From assembly GCA_963843745.1 (NCBI GenBank), contig CAWJLP010000007.1, positions 1,488,001 to 1,552,000 on the forward strand: a stretch of 64,000 bases of DNA, written 5' to 3'. A program made the translations under genes and the position numbers. The DNA comes from Trebonia sp963843745 (GTDB lineage Bacteria; Actinomycetota; Actinomycetes; Streptosporangiales; Streptosporangiaceae). This document shows positions 24,501 through 32,450 of the stretch, piece by piece (the stretch's first letter is position 1; each line of letters opens with the position of its first letter). The notes beneath the pieces were generated by a model. That model was not told where the DNA came from and searched no databases. It was given only the letters and a program-made list of their open reading frames with translations.

Positions 24501-26618
24501 GTGACCGAGGACGTTACGGCCGCCGACGCGGCTGTGCTTTCGGCTGCCGAACTGGCGGTGACCTTCCCGACCGACGACGGCGACGTGCGGGCCGTCCGTG
24601 GCGTGAGCTTCACCCTCGGCCGCGGCGAGACCATCGGGGTCGTGGGCGAGTCCGGGTCGGGCAAGTCCACGATCGCGCTCGCGATGCTCGGCCTGCTGCC
24701 GCGCAGCGCGCGCGTCACCGGCTCGGTTCGCTGTCAGGGCAAGGAGCTGATCGGACAGGCGGAAAAGGATCTCGCGAAGGTCCGCAGCAGCACGATCGCC
24801 TACATCCCGCAGGATCCGCTGACCTCGCTCAACCCCGCCTTCACCGTGGGCCGTCAGGTCGCCGAGACCATCTGGACCCGCGGCCACGTGGACAAGGAAG
24901 AAGCGCATAAGAAGGCCGTCGAGCTGCTCGAGCTCGTCGGGATCCCGAACGCCGCGCGCCGCGTGGACGACTATCCGCACGAGTTCTCCGGCGGCCAGCG
25001 GCAGCGGATCGTGATCGCGATCGCGATGGCCAACGACCCGGTCGTGATGATCGCGGACGAGCCGACGACCGCCCTCGACGTGACCATCCAGGCCCAGGTC
25101 CTCGACGCGCTGCGCGCCGCCCGCGACAGGCTCGGCGCGTCGCTGATGCTCATCACCCACGACCTGGGCGTCGTCGCCGGGATGGCGGACCGCGTCATGG
25201 TCATGTACGCGGGGAAGGCGGTCGAGGCCGCGACGGCCGACGTCCTGTTCCGCGAGAGCAAGATGCCGTACACGCTCGGCCTGCTCGGCTCGCTGCCGCG
25301 GCTGGACACGACGGTACGCGAGCCGCTGCGACCGATTCCCGGCAGCCCGCCGTCGCTGATCAACCTGCCGGACGCGTGCCCGTTCGCGCCGCGGTGCCCC
25401 GCGGTCATCCCGCGGTGCCGCGAGGAGGAGCCGGCGCTGAACCTCGTCGAGCCCGGGCACGAGGCCGCCTGCATCCGGGCGACCTCGCTGCCCAACGGCG
25501 GCATCAACCTGTTCGCGCCGACCTGGACCGACACCGAGTCCGAGGGCGTCAAGCAGGAGACCCTCACGGTCGGCGAGGTGGACGGGGCGGCGGCGCCCGC
25601 CACGGTCGGCGCGACGCTGGTCTCCGTGCACGACATCGTGAAGCACTTCCCCGTCCGCGCCGGCACGTTCGTCCGGCGCACGGTGGCCGTGGCGCACGCG
25701 GTCTGCGACGTGAGCTTCGACCTTGCCGAACGCGAGACGCTCGGCCTCGTCGGCGAGTCAGGCTGCGGCAAGTCGACCACCGCCCGCGTGGTGCTGCAGC
25801 TGCTGCCGGCGACCTCCGGCTCGGTGAAGTTCGAGGGGAAGGAGCTGGTCGGCAAGAGCCGCAAGGAGCTGCGGCCGTTCCGCCAGCAGCTCCAGATGGT
25901 GTTCCAGGACCCGTTCGCGTCCCTTGACCCGCGCATGCCGGTCGGCGAGATCGTCGGCGAGCCGCTCAAGGTGCACCGCCGCTGGGGCCGCGCCAGCGGG
26001 CCGAAGCGCGTCGCGGAGCTTTTTGAGATGGTCGGCCTCAACCCCGAGCACCGCAACCGATACCCGCACGAGTTCTCCGGCGGCCAGCGGCAGCGGGTCG
26101 GCGTCGCCCGCGCGCTCGCCCTCGGCCCGAAGGTGCTGATCCTTGACGAGCCGGTGTCGGCGCTCGACGTGTCCATCCAGGCTGGTGTCGTCAACCTGCT
26201 CGAGCAACTGCAGGACCGGCTCGACCTGGCGTACCTGTTCATCGCCCACGACCTGTCGGTGGTCCGGCACATCTCGGACCGGGTCGCGGTCATGTACCTG
26301 GGCCGGATCGTGGAGACCGGGACCGTGGACGAGGTGTACGACAGCCCGTCGCACCCGTACACCCAGGCGCTGCTGTCCGCCGTCCCCGTGCCGGATCCGA
26401 AGATCGAGCGGGAGCGCCGCCGGATCCTGCTGACCGGGGAGGTGCCGAACGCCGTAACGCCCCCGTCCGGCTGCCGGTTCCGCACCCGGTGCTGGAAGGC
26501 CCAGGACATCTGCGCGGCAGAGAACCCCGAGCTGACCGAACGGGGTCAGGGCCACCCGGTCGCCTGCCACTTCGCCGACGCCACCCGGGTCATCCCGACG
26601 GGGTCCTATGACGGATGA
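24501..26618 (+). CDS. Fused double ATP-binding protein (DppD-DppF type)
   Basis: About 705 residues carrying two complete ABC ATPase domains that are separate subunits in classical Dpp/Opp systems. Domain 1 has Walker A GESGSGKST near 48-56, signature SGGQRQRIVIAIAM near 161 and Walker B VVMIADEPTTALD. Domain 2 has Walker A GESGCGKST near 417, signature SGGQRQRVGVARAL near 526 and LILDEPVSALD. Each is followed by a Cys-containing oligopeptide-transporter C-terminal motif (CPFAPRCPAVIPRC; CRFRTRCWKAQDIC). GTG 24501, one base after the previous stop, is preferred to a TTG at 24474 lying inside the previous gene. Confidence 0.93.
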   Translation: MTEDVTAADAAVLSAAELAVTFPTDDGDVRAVRGVSFTLGRGETIGVVGESGSGKSTIALAMLGLLPRSARVTGSVRCQGKELIGQAEKDLAKVRSSTIAYIPQDPLTSLNPAFTVGRQVAETIWTRGHVDKEEAHKKAVELLELVGIPNAARRVDDYPHEFSGGQRQRIVIAIAMANDPVVMIADEPTTALDVTIQAQVLDALRAARDRLGASLMLITHDLGVVAGMADRVMVMYAGKAVEAATADVLFRESKMPYTLGLLGSLPRLDTTVREPLRPIPGSPPSLINLPDACPFAPRCPAVIPRCREEEPALNLVEPGHEAACIRATSLPNGGINLFAPTWTDTESEGVKQETLTVGEVDGAAAPATVGATLVSVHDIVKHFPVRAGTFVRRTVAVAHAVCDVSFDLAERETLGLVGESGCGKSTTARVVLQLLPATSGSVKFEGKELVGKSRKELRPFRQQLQMVFQDPFASLDPRMPVGEIVGEPLKVHRRWGRASGPKRVAELFEMVGLNPEHRNRYPHEFSGGQRQRVGVARALALGPKVLILDEPVSALDVSIQAGVVNLLEQLQDRLDLAYLFIAHDLSVVRHISDRVAVMYLGRIVETGTVDEVYDSPSHPYTQALLSAVPVPDPKIERERRRILLTGEVPNAVTPPSGCRFRTRCWKAQDICAAENPELTERGQGHPVACHFADATRVIPTGSYDG

Positions 26619-27228
26619 CGTGGCGGGTGACGCGACGGGCGACCGGATCGCGATCAGGAACGTCGTCGAGTCCTGGGCGATTGCCAGGGATTCCGCGAAC
26701 TGGGACTGGTTCCGCGAGCAGTGGCACGACGACGGCTACATGATGGCCACCTGGTTCCAGGGCCCGAAGGAGGACTTCATCCGGGTCAGCCAGGAGGGCT
26801 ACGAGAAGGGCGTCAACATCCTGCACTACACCGGCGCCAGCCAGGCGGCGGTGCGGGGCACTCGGGCGATCTCGCAGACGCGGATGACGATCATGCAGCG
26901 CGGCGAGGTGCACGGCGTGCTCGTCGACGTGTCCTGCATCGGGCGGTTCTACGACTTCTTCGAGAAGCGCGCCGGACGGTGGGGGATCGTGCTGCGACAG
27001 CCGATCTACGAGAAGGACCGCATGGACCCGGTCCAGCCGGGCGCCACAGTCGAGCTCGACCCGGACCTGCTCGCTCGGTTCCCCGAGGGCTACCGGTTCC
27101 TCGCGTACCTGCAGGTGCTGGCGGGCTACCCGGTCAAGCCGGACATGCCGGGGCTGCGCGGTCCCGGGGTCGAGGCGCTGTACGCGCGCGGCGCGGCCTG
27201 GCTGGCCGGCGAGCCGGTCGCGCCGTAA
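26608..27228 (+). CDS. NTF2/SnoaL-like protein at end of importer operon
   Basis: A 206-residue soluble protein beginning DRIAIRNVVESWAIARDSANWDWFREQWHDDGYM, which matches the N-terminal helix and first strand of NTF2/SnoaL-like cone-fold proteins (scytalone-dehydratase- or ring-hydroxylase-beta-like). An RFYDFFEKRAGRWGIVLRQPIYEKDRMDPV stretch forms the back strands. These folds host dehydratases, isomerases and dioxygenase subunits. The reaction is unknown. The ATG lies 11 bases inside the end of the double-ATPase gene, so it is part of the importer operon and may act on the imported compound. Confidence 0.8.
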   Translation: MTDDVAGDATGDRIAIRNVVESWAIARDSANWDWFREQWHDDGYMMATWFQGPKEDFIRVSQEGYEKGVNILHYTGASQAAVRGTRAISQTRMTIMQRGEVHGVLVDVSCIGRFYDFFEKRAGRWGIVLRQPIYEKDRMDPVQPGATVELDPDLLARFPEGYRFLAYLQVLAGYPVKPDMPGLRGPGVEALYARGAAWLAGEPVAP

Positions 27229-27256
27229 GCCGGCGGCGACGGCGCGGACGCGGCCG

Positions 27257-27688
27257 TCAGCTGGCCGCTGCGTCCTCGTCAGGCAGCTCGGCGTCCGGGC
27301 ACGGCGGGGGACAGGATCTCGCGTCGTAAGCGGCCTGCGCCGCCTGGATCTCGTCGGTGTGCGCGTCCGCCCAGGTGACCAGCTGCCCGATCGGGTCGAG
27401 CAGCGTCTCGCCGAGCGGCGTCAGCGCGTAGTCGACCCGCGGCGGCACTACGGCGTGCACGGTCCTGGTCAGGATCCCGTCCCGCTCCAGTCCGCGCAGC
27501 GTCACGGTGAGCATCCGCGCGGTGATGCCGTCGATGCCGCGGTGCAGCTCGCTGAAGCGGCGCGGCCCGGCGCCCAGCCGGTCCACCACGTAGATGGCCC
27601 ACTTGTCGCCGATCCGGTCGAGGACCATGCGGACCCGGCAAGAGGCGGATGCGGACCCCGCTTCCATCGCGTCACCTGTTGCCGTCAT
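27257..27688 (-). CDS. HxlR-family transcriptional regulator
   Basis: A 143-residue winged-helix regulator. SASCRVRMVLDRIGDKWAIYVVDRL, followed by PRRFSELHRGIDGITARMLTVTLRGLERDGILTRT, is the HxlR signature, with the family Cys near the N-terminus that can act as a thiol sensor. The C-terminal tail adds a Cys-containing acidic stretch (SCPPPCPDAELPDED). It is divergently transcribed from the yceI-type gene, with a dyad overlapping that promoter, so it probably represses or activates that gene. Confidence 0.87.
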   Translation of the reverse strand: MTATGDAMEAGSASASCRVRMVLDRIGDKWAIYVVDRLGAGPRRFSELHRGIDGITARMLTVTLRGLERDGILTRTVHAVVPPRVDYALTPLGETLLDPIGQLVTWADAHTDEIQAAQAAYDARSCPPPCPDAELPDEDAAAS

Positions 27689-27728
27689 AGGCTCAAGACT
27701 ACGTGTTTGCCCAGCGTGAGAATAGTCC

Positions 27729-27757
27729 TTGACACTTCAACCTTCCATGGTTACTGT
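27729..27757 (+). promoter_or_regulatory. Promoter of the YceI gene
   Basis: TTGACA (27729-27734), a 17-base spacer and TACTGT (27752-27757) form a near-consensus sigma70-type promoter pointing at the YceI gene, about 75 bases upstream of its ATG. The same -10 hexamer is used by the envelope-module promoter at 16859-16887. Confidence 0.65.
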
Positions 27758-27768
27758 TAGGAAGTAAC
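27750..27768. promoter_or_regulatory. Candidate HxlR operator
   Basis: The perfect dyad GTTACT-N7-AGTAAC overlaps the -10 box of the YceI promoter and lies between the divergent HxlR and YceI genes. Its position suggests repression by HxlR. Binding is inferred only from location and symmetry. Confidence 0.5.
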
Positions 27769-27790
27769 GCACTCAAGCGTAGCTGCTTAG

Positions 27791-27824
27791 CAATCGCATC
27801 CCCTTCCCAATCGCATCCCCTTCC
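27791..27824 (+). repeat. 17-bp perfect tandem duplication in YceI leader
   Basis: CAATCGCATCCCCTTCC occurs twice head to tail (27791-27807, 27808-27824), directly before the GGAGG ribosome site of the YceI gene. It looks like a recent slippage duplication in the 5' leader. Confidence 0.85.
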
Positions 27825-27835
27825 CTGGAGGCTCG

Positions 27836-28399
27836 ATGAGCACGACTGCCGTGGAGATTCCCGGCTACATCGCCGGCACGTGGACGGTGGACCCGGTTCA
27901 CTCCGAGGTCTCGTTCGTCGTGCGGCACATGATGATCAGCAAGGTGCGCGGCCGCTTCGACAAGTTCGAGGGCACGATCGTCACCGCCGACGACCCGCTC
28001 AAGTCGTCCGTCACCGCATCGGTCGACCTTAACTCGATCAACACCGGACAGGAGCAGCGCGACGCGCACATCCGCAGCGCCGACTTCTTCGACGTGGAGA
28101 ACCACCCGTCGATGACGTTCACCTCCACCGGCATCCGCCAGGTGGACGGCGCGCTGCTGCTCGAGGGCGACCTGACCATCAGGGGCACCACCAAGCCGGT
28201 CACCTTCGAGCTCGAGGTCAGCGGCTTCGGCCCGGACGCCTACGGCGGCACCCGCTGCGGCTTCTCGGCGCAGACCTCGATCAACCGGATGGACTACGGC
28301 GTGGCGTTCAACGGCCCGATCCCGGGTGTCCCCGGCGGCGTCGCCGTGAGCGAGAACGTCAACGTCACCCTGGAGATCGAAGGCGTCCTGCAGTCCTGA
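27836..28399 (+). CDS. YceI-family lipid/polyisoprenoid-binding protein
   Basis: A 187-residue beta-barrel protein of the YceI family. The signature opening GTWTVDPVHSEVSFVVRHMMISKVRGRFDKFEG, HIRSADFFDVENHPSMTFTSTGIRQ and RGTTKPVTFELEV are all family hallmarks. Relatives bind isoprenoid chains such as polyprenyl quinones. No signal peptide is visible, so unlike E. coli YceI this one is probably cytoplasmic, as usual for actinobacterial members. ATG 27836 has a GGAGG upstream. It is expressed from the TTGACA/TACTGT promoter and probably controlled by the divergent HxlR protein. Confidence 0.92.
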   Translation: MSTTAVEIPGYIAGTWTVDPVHSEVSFVVRHMMISKVRGRFDKFEGTIVTADDPLKSSVTASVDLNSINTGQEQRDAHIRSADFFDVENHPSMTFTSTGIRQVDGALLLEGDLTIRGTTKPVTFELEVSGFGPDAYGGTRCGFSAQTSINRMDYGVAFNGPIPGVPGGVAVSENVNVTLEIEGVLQS

Positions 28400-28413
28400 C
28401 CAGCACAGCCGTG

Positions 28414-28451
28414 CAATGGCCCGCCCGTACGCTCGTACGGGCGGGCCATTG
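28414..28451. terminator. Bidirectional hairpin terminator
   Basis: CAATGGCCCGCCCGTAC (28414-28430) pairs perfectly with 28435-28451 around a GCTC loop. It lies between the convergent YceI gene and the 87-residue gene, so it can serve both. There is no long U-tract, as is common in actinobacteria. Confidence 0.75.
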
Positions 28452-28456
28452 ACGTG

Positions 28457-28720
28457 TCAGGCCGGGTGCTTGGTCAGGTAGTCGATGTACAGCGGGCGCA
28501 GCGCGTCCGCGACTTCGCCCTCCCCGGAGTTCACCGCGTCGGCGAGCAGCGCCGAGACCTTGGTCGCGTCCGCCTCCGACTCGCCGATCTCGCCCTCGGA
28601 AGCCTCCGCGGCCGGGATCGCCCGCAGCAGCTCCCACAGAAACTTCACATCCGCGTGGTGCAGCGCTCGCCGCACCGCCATGTCGTGCAACTCGTGCGAC
28701 GACAGCGCCTCAAGATCCAC
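28457..28720 (-). CDS. Small conserved-looking hypothetical protein, 87 aa
   Basis: A helical, acidic, cytoplasmic protein (MDLEALSSHELHDMAVRRALHHADVKFLWELLRAIP ... ALRPLYIDYLTKHPA). No domain name was recognised, but the balanced composition and normal codon use argue that it is real. It follows the methyltransferase gene by nine bases on the same strand and is probably its operon partner. GTG start. Confidence 0.6.
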   Translation of the reverse strand: MDLEALSSHELHDMAVRRALHHADVKFLWELLRAIPAAEASEGEIGESEADATKVSALLADAVNSGEGEVADALRPLYIDYLTKHPA

Positions 28721-28729
28721 GGTTGGACT

Positions 28730-29533
28730 CTACCGCCCCGCAGCGGCGTCCGCGTCCTCGCGAGTGGTGCGGAGCACGAGGGTGACAAGAGGCACGGTGA
28801 ACTCCCCGCCCGACGTCTCCGGCCGGGTACGGAGGTACTCGCGAACCCGCGTGAGCACCCGGTCCCGGTCGGGCGGGTCCATGACGAGCAGCCTGGAGTG
28901 CGTCGAGAGGGTGGCGACCAGGGACTCGGCCGTGTGCCGCTGGGCGTTCGGGAACTCGGCGCGCTCCGCCGCCCCGAACGACCGGGGCTCGAAGTGCATC
29001 GCCTGGAGCGCGGCGGTTTGGGCCCGCCGGATGCTCAGCGCGGGGCTCGTCGCGCCCTCGGCCGCCGTCTGCAGCCCCGCTACCCAGTCCACGCGGTCGT
29101 CGTCGTTGTTCCACAGCCCGGCGAGCACGCCGCCTGGCCGCACCACCCGGGCGATCTCCGGCAGCGCGCGGTCCATGGTGAACCAGTGCATCGCCTGGCC
29201 GCACAGCACCGCGTCGGCCGATCCGTCGGGCAGCGGGATGCCTTCCGCCGAGCCTGCCAGCAGCCGCACCGACGGCAGCCGGCGCGCGAACTCGGCGCGC
29301 ATCTCCTCGTCCGGCTCCACCGCGGTGACGTCCGCGCCGAGGCGGATCAGCAGCTCGGTGAGGATGCCGGTCCCCGCGCCGAGGTCCACCACCCGCAGCC
29401 CGGTCACGTCAGCCGCGACGGGCGCGAGCGCCCAGCGCACCGACTCGTCCGGGTAACCGGGCCTGAGGTCGGCGTACGCCGACGCCACCGCGCCGAAAGA
29501 TGAACCGCGACGTACCCATTCGTCCTGCGTCAC
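28730..29533 (-). CDS. Class I SAM-dependent methyltransferase
   Basis: About 267 residues. The N-terminus WVRRGSSFGAVASAYADLRPGYPDESVRWAL and the SAM-binding loop VVDLGAGTGILTELL (motif I), the acidic VTAVEPDEEM, and PDGSADAVLCGQAMHWF (motif IV region) fit the UbiE/Methyltransf_11 group of actinobacterial trans-aconitate-methyltransferase-like proteins. The substrate is unknown. A GTG at 29533 (VTQDEW) is the likely start. A GTG at 29551 would overlap the nagA stop by 13 bases. It is the second gene of a nagA-methyltransferase-small protein run. Confidence 0.82.
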   Translation of the reverse strand: MTQDEWVRRGSSFGAVASAYADLRPGYPDESVRWALAPVAADVTGLRVVDLGAGTGILTELLIRLGADVTAVEPDEEMRAEFARRLPSVRLLAGSAEGIPLPDGSADAVLCGQAMHWFTMDRALPEIARVVRPGGVLAGLWNNDDDRVDWVAGLQTAAEGATSPALSIRRAQTAALQAMHFEPRSFGAAERAEFPNAQRHTAESLVATLSTHSRLLVMDPPDRDRVLTRVREYLRTRPETSGGEFTVPLVTLVLRTTREDADAAAGR

Positions 29534-29538
29534 GGCGA

Positions 29539-30681
29539 TTACTCTAGCCACCGCCCGGCGCGCATCACCCGCCGGAGCCCCAGGTTCTCGCCAGTCACCA
29601 CGAGGTCGGCGACCATGCCCGGAGCCAGCGCGCCCCGCGACGCCGACAGCCCGAGCACCCGGGCAGGCGCCGCGGTCGCGGCCCGCGCCGCGGCTGCCAA
29701 GGGCACGCCGGCCGCCCGCGCCGTCGCCACCACCCGCAGCAGCGTGCTGGTCCCGCCGGCGATCGCGCCGCCCCCGCCCGCCTCACCCTCGGCCGTCAGC
29801 CGCGCCACGCCACCGGAGACGGTCACCCGCAGCGGCCCGAGCACGTAGTCTCCGTCCGCCATGCCCGCCGCCGCCGTCGCGTCGGTGACGAGCACCACCC
29901 GTCCCGGCGCCGCGGCGGCGAACACCAGCCGGGTGAACCCCGCGTCCACGTGCACGCCGTCGGCGATCAGCTCGACGCTCGCCGCGTCGCCGGCGGCCGC
30001 CGTCAGCGCGGCCGCCACCGGCCCCGCCGCCCGGTGATGCAGCGCGGGCATCGCGTTCCCCAGGTGCGTGACCAGCCCGTCCCCCGAGGCGCCGGCCAGG
30101 GCGCGGGCCATGCAGTCGTACCCGGCGTCCGTGTGGCCAAAGGCGACCACCACGCCGGCGGCGCGGAGCATGGCGGCGACCGGAGCAGCCCCCGGCCGTT
30201 CTGGCGCCACAGTGACGATCTTGATCGCACCACCCGCGGCTTCGAGCAGGTCAGCAACCAGCGCCGGGTCGGGATCGCGCAGCAGCGACGGCGCGTGCGC
30301 GCCGCGGCGCGCGGGCGCCAGGAACGGGCCCTCCAGGTGGATGCCGAGCAGCTGGCCGGCGGCGACCAGCGGCGCCAGCGTGCGCACCTGCCGCAGCAGC
30401 TCCTCGGGTGCCGCGGTCACGAGGCTGGCGATCACCCCCGTCGTGCCGGCCGCCGCGTGGTACGCCGCGGCGGCCAGCGCCTCGGCAGGGTCGGTGGTGG
30501 CGAAGCTGTGCCCGCCGCCGCCGTGGCAGTGGATGTCGAGCAGGCCCGGCAGGATCACGGTCCCTGGCGCCCCTGATGACCCGGGCGCGTCCGCCGCCGC
30601 CACGCTGGCGACGACTCCGTCCTCGACGGTCACCACGCCGTCGGTCAGGCCCGCCGTCGGCACCGCGCCCCGGATTTCCAT
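29539..30681 (-). CDS. nagA: N-acetylglucosamine-6-phosphate deacetylase
   Basis: About 380 residues of the amidohydrolase superfamily. Metal and active-site motifs appear in order: DIHCHGGGGHSF, GIHLEGPFL, VVAFGHTDAGYD, VTHLGNAMPALHHR, ELIADGVHVD and LVTDATAAAGM, with a C-terminal PGMVADLVVTG. It removes the acetyl group from GlcNAc-6-phosphate to give GlcN-6-phosphate during aminosugar and wall recycling. The in-frame ORF extends to 30768, but the start at 30681 (MEIRGAVPTAGL) is preceded by GGAGGG and matches the family N-terminus. No nagB or PTS genes are adjacent. Confidence 0.9.
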   Translation of the reverse strand: MEIRGAVPTAGLTDGVVTVEDGVVASVAAADAPGSSGAPGTVILPGLLDIHCHGGGGHSFATTDPAEALAAAAYHAAAGTTGVIASLVTAAPEELLRQVRTLAPLVAAGQLLGIHLEGPFLAPARRGAHAPSLLRDPDPALVADLLEAAGGAIKIVTVAPERPGAAPVAAMLRAAGVVVAFGHTDAGYDCMARALAGASGDGLVTHLGNAMPALHHRAAGPVAAALTAAAGDAASVELIADGVHVDAGFTRLVFAAAAPGRVVLVTDATAAAGMADGDYVLGPLRVTVSGGVARLTAEGEAGGGGAIAGGTSTLLRVVATARAAGVPLAAAARAATAAPARVLGLSASRGALAPGMVADLVVTGENLGLRRVMRAGRWLE

Positions 30682-30799
30682 CCCTCCAGGATGCCTGGCC
30701 GCAACCGCCGGGCCCGCACCGGCGTCTCCAGGCATGAGGCTCCCCGCGCCGGGGAACCATCGCCGCAAGGACCGTCAACGTCTTCACCGGGGAGCAGCA

Positions 30800-31076
30800 A
30801 TGATCAAGGGAGCTCGGCGACGCCGCGGGCCGGAACCCGCTGTACGCGGGGGCGTGGGTGAACATCCCGGCCGGCGGCACCGCGCACTCGCTGCTGTCCT
30901 ACGGGAACGCGGAGGTATCCACGTCCGGCTGCAAGCCGACGACCGCCAGCCTGATCAAGGTCTACCCGCCGAACCAGACCGCGCCGGCGCTCGGGTTCTT
31001 CAGCCTGCCCGTCTGCTCGCTGACGCACCACGTCTACCTGCACGTGACGGTCCTCAGGCCAGGGACAAACATATAG
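30800..31076 (+). pseudogene. Remnant of a DUF4232-type secreted protein
   Basis: From about 30807 a reading frame gives REL...GDAAGRNPLYAGAWVNIPAGGTAHSLLSYG, then a Cys in STSGCKPTTASLIKVYPPNQ and another in SLPVCSLTHHVYLHVTVLRPG before the stop. This matches the C-terminal third of DUF4232 proteins. Upstream, an ATG at 30800 with GGGGAGC at Shine-Dalgarno distance opens MIKG but is one frame off, and nothing codes for the signal peptide or N-terminal half. A large internal deletion is the simplest explanation. A GTG at 30858 could start a 72-residue product, but it would lack a signal peptide. Confidence 0.6.
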
Positions 31077-31118
31077 CCAGAACGTACGCTCCCGACTCCA
31101 CCACCCTCATTACCCGCC

Positions 31119-31886
31119 GTGGATGAGGTCGCGCCCGGTGTCTTCGTGGCGACAGCAGAGCTGTACGTGACGACCACCACGGTCGTCACCGGGGCCGATG
31201 GCGGCTGCCTGGTCATCGACCCCGCCGTGACGGTGGCCGAGCTCGACGAGCTCGCGTCGTGGCTGTCCGCCACCGGGCTGCGCCCGGTGGCGGGCTGGTC
31301 CACCCACCCGCACTGGGACCACGTGCTGTGGAGCGGCTCGCTCGGCGGCGATGTCGTCCGGTACGCGACCCGGCGAGCCGTGGAGGTGGCCGCGCGGGAG
31401 CTGCCGGGCCTGGTCAGCGGCGTGGAGGAGGCCGCGCCAGGGCACGACCTGGCGCTGTTCGCGCGGCTAACGCCGCTCGATGAGCCAGAGATCCCGTGGC
31501 GCGGGCCGCGCGCCACCGTGCTCGCGCACGACGCGCACGCCCCCGGGCACGGCGCGGTGTTCCTGCCGGGCACCGGGGTGCTGGTCGCCGGGGACATGTG
31601 CTCCGACACCGAGATACCCCTACTGGGTATGGAGCCGGCCGAGACCGACCCGTTCGGCCGGTACCGGCACGGGCTCGGCGTGCTGGCGGACGTCCCCGGC
31701 GTGCGGGCGGTCGTGCCGGGGCACGGTCACGTCGGCGACGCCGCGGAGTTCCGGCGGCGGGTCGCCGCGGACTTCGGCTACCTGGACGCGGTGCAGGCGG
31801 GCCGGGACGTGACGGACGACCGGCTGGCGGCGGCCGCGCCCTGGCTGCTCGCCGAGCACGACCGCCAGCGCACGCTCGGCTACTGA
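31119..31886 (+). CDS. Metallo-beta-lactamase-fold hydrolase
   Basis: 255 residues with the MBL zinc motif THPHWDH (His63, His65, Asp67, His68), then AHDAHAPGHGAVF, VLVAGDMCSD and VVPGHGHVG, supplying the remaining metal ligands in family order. The substrate is unknown. The fold serves thiolesterases, lactonases and many others. GTG start. It converges with the DDN-type oxidoreductase gene, overlapping it by seven bases at the 3' ends. Confidence 0.87.
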   Translation: MDEVAPGVFVATAELYVTTTTVVTGADGGCLVIDPAVTVAELDELASWLSATGLRPVAGWSTHPHWDHVLWSGSLGGDVVRYATRRAVEVAARELPGLVSGVEEAAPGHDLALFARLTPLDEPEIPWRGPRATVLAHDAHAPGHGAVFLPGTGVLVAGDMCSDTEIPLLGMEPAETDPFGRYRHGLGVLADVPGVRAVVPGHGHVGDAAEFRRRVAADFGYLDAVQAGRDVTDDRLAAAAPWLLAEHDRQRTLGY

Positions 31887-32323
31887 GCCTTCTCCAGCAC
31901 GAACAGCGGGATGATCCGCGAGGTCTTCTGCTGGTACTCGGCGTACGGGGGATAGGCCGCGACGGCCCGCTCCCACCACCGCTCGCGCTCCTCGCCGGTC
32001 AGCTCGCGCGCGGTCATCGCCCACTTGTCCGGGCCGTCCTGCAGTTCGACGCCCGGGTTCGCGCGGAGGTTGTAGACCCACACGGGGTTCTTCGGCGTGC
32101 CGCCCTGGGACCCGACGGCCAGGTAGCTGCCGTCGTGCTCGACACGCATCAGCGGCGTCTTCCTGACCGCCCCGGTCTTCGCGCCGATGTTGGTGACGAT
32201 CACCACCGGCAGGTCCGTGTTGGGCAGCGTCGTCGCCTGCGTGCCGCCCGACGCTTCGTAAGCCTCAACCTGATTCCGCACCCAGTCGCGCGGGCTCGCT
32301 ACGTACTCACCTTCGACAGCCAT
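31880..32323 (-). CDS. Deazaflavin (F420)-dependent nitroreductase-family protein
   Basis: 147 residues from the ATG of MAVEGEYVASPRDWVRNQVEAYEASGG. Segments PVVIVTNIGAKTGAVRKTPLMRVEHDGSYLAVGSQGGTPKNPVWVYNLRANP and the C-terminal PPYAEYQQKTSRIIPLFVLE are diagnostic of the DDN family in actinobacteria. Characterised relatives such as Ddn use reduced F420 to reduce quinones or nitro compounds, often at the membrane. A second member lies at 49897-50313. An upstream extension in frame has no family similarity and was not used. Confidence 0.9.
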   Translation of the reverse strand: MAVEGEYVASPRDWVRNQVEAYEASGGTQATTLPNTDLPVVIVTNIGAKTGAVRKTPLMRVEHDGSYLAVGSQGGTPKNPVWVYNLRANPGVELQDGPDKWAMTARELTGEERERWWERAVAAYPPYAEYQQKTSRIIPLFVLEKAQ

Positions 32324-32450
32324 GCTCCTATCCAACACCACGAGGCCCCCGGCGCTTCCGCCCGCCGGGGTGTCCCGCGCCGGCGGTGAATTCCGCCCGG
32401 GCGCGGCGTCTACCAGACGAAGCCAACGGACAAGACAAGGAGAACGCCGG

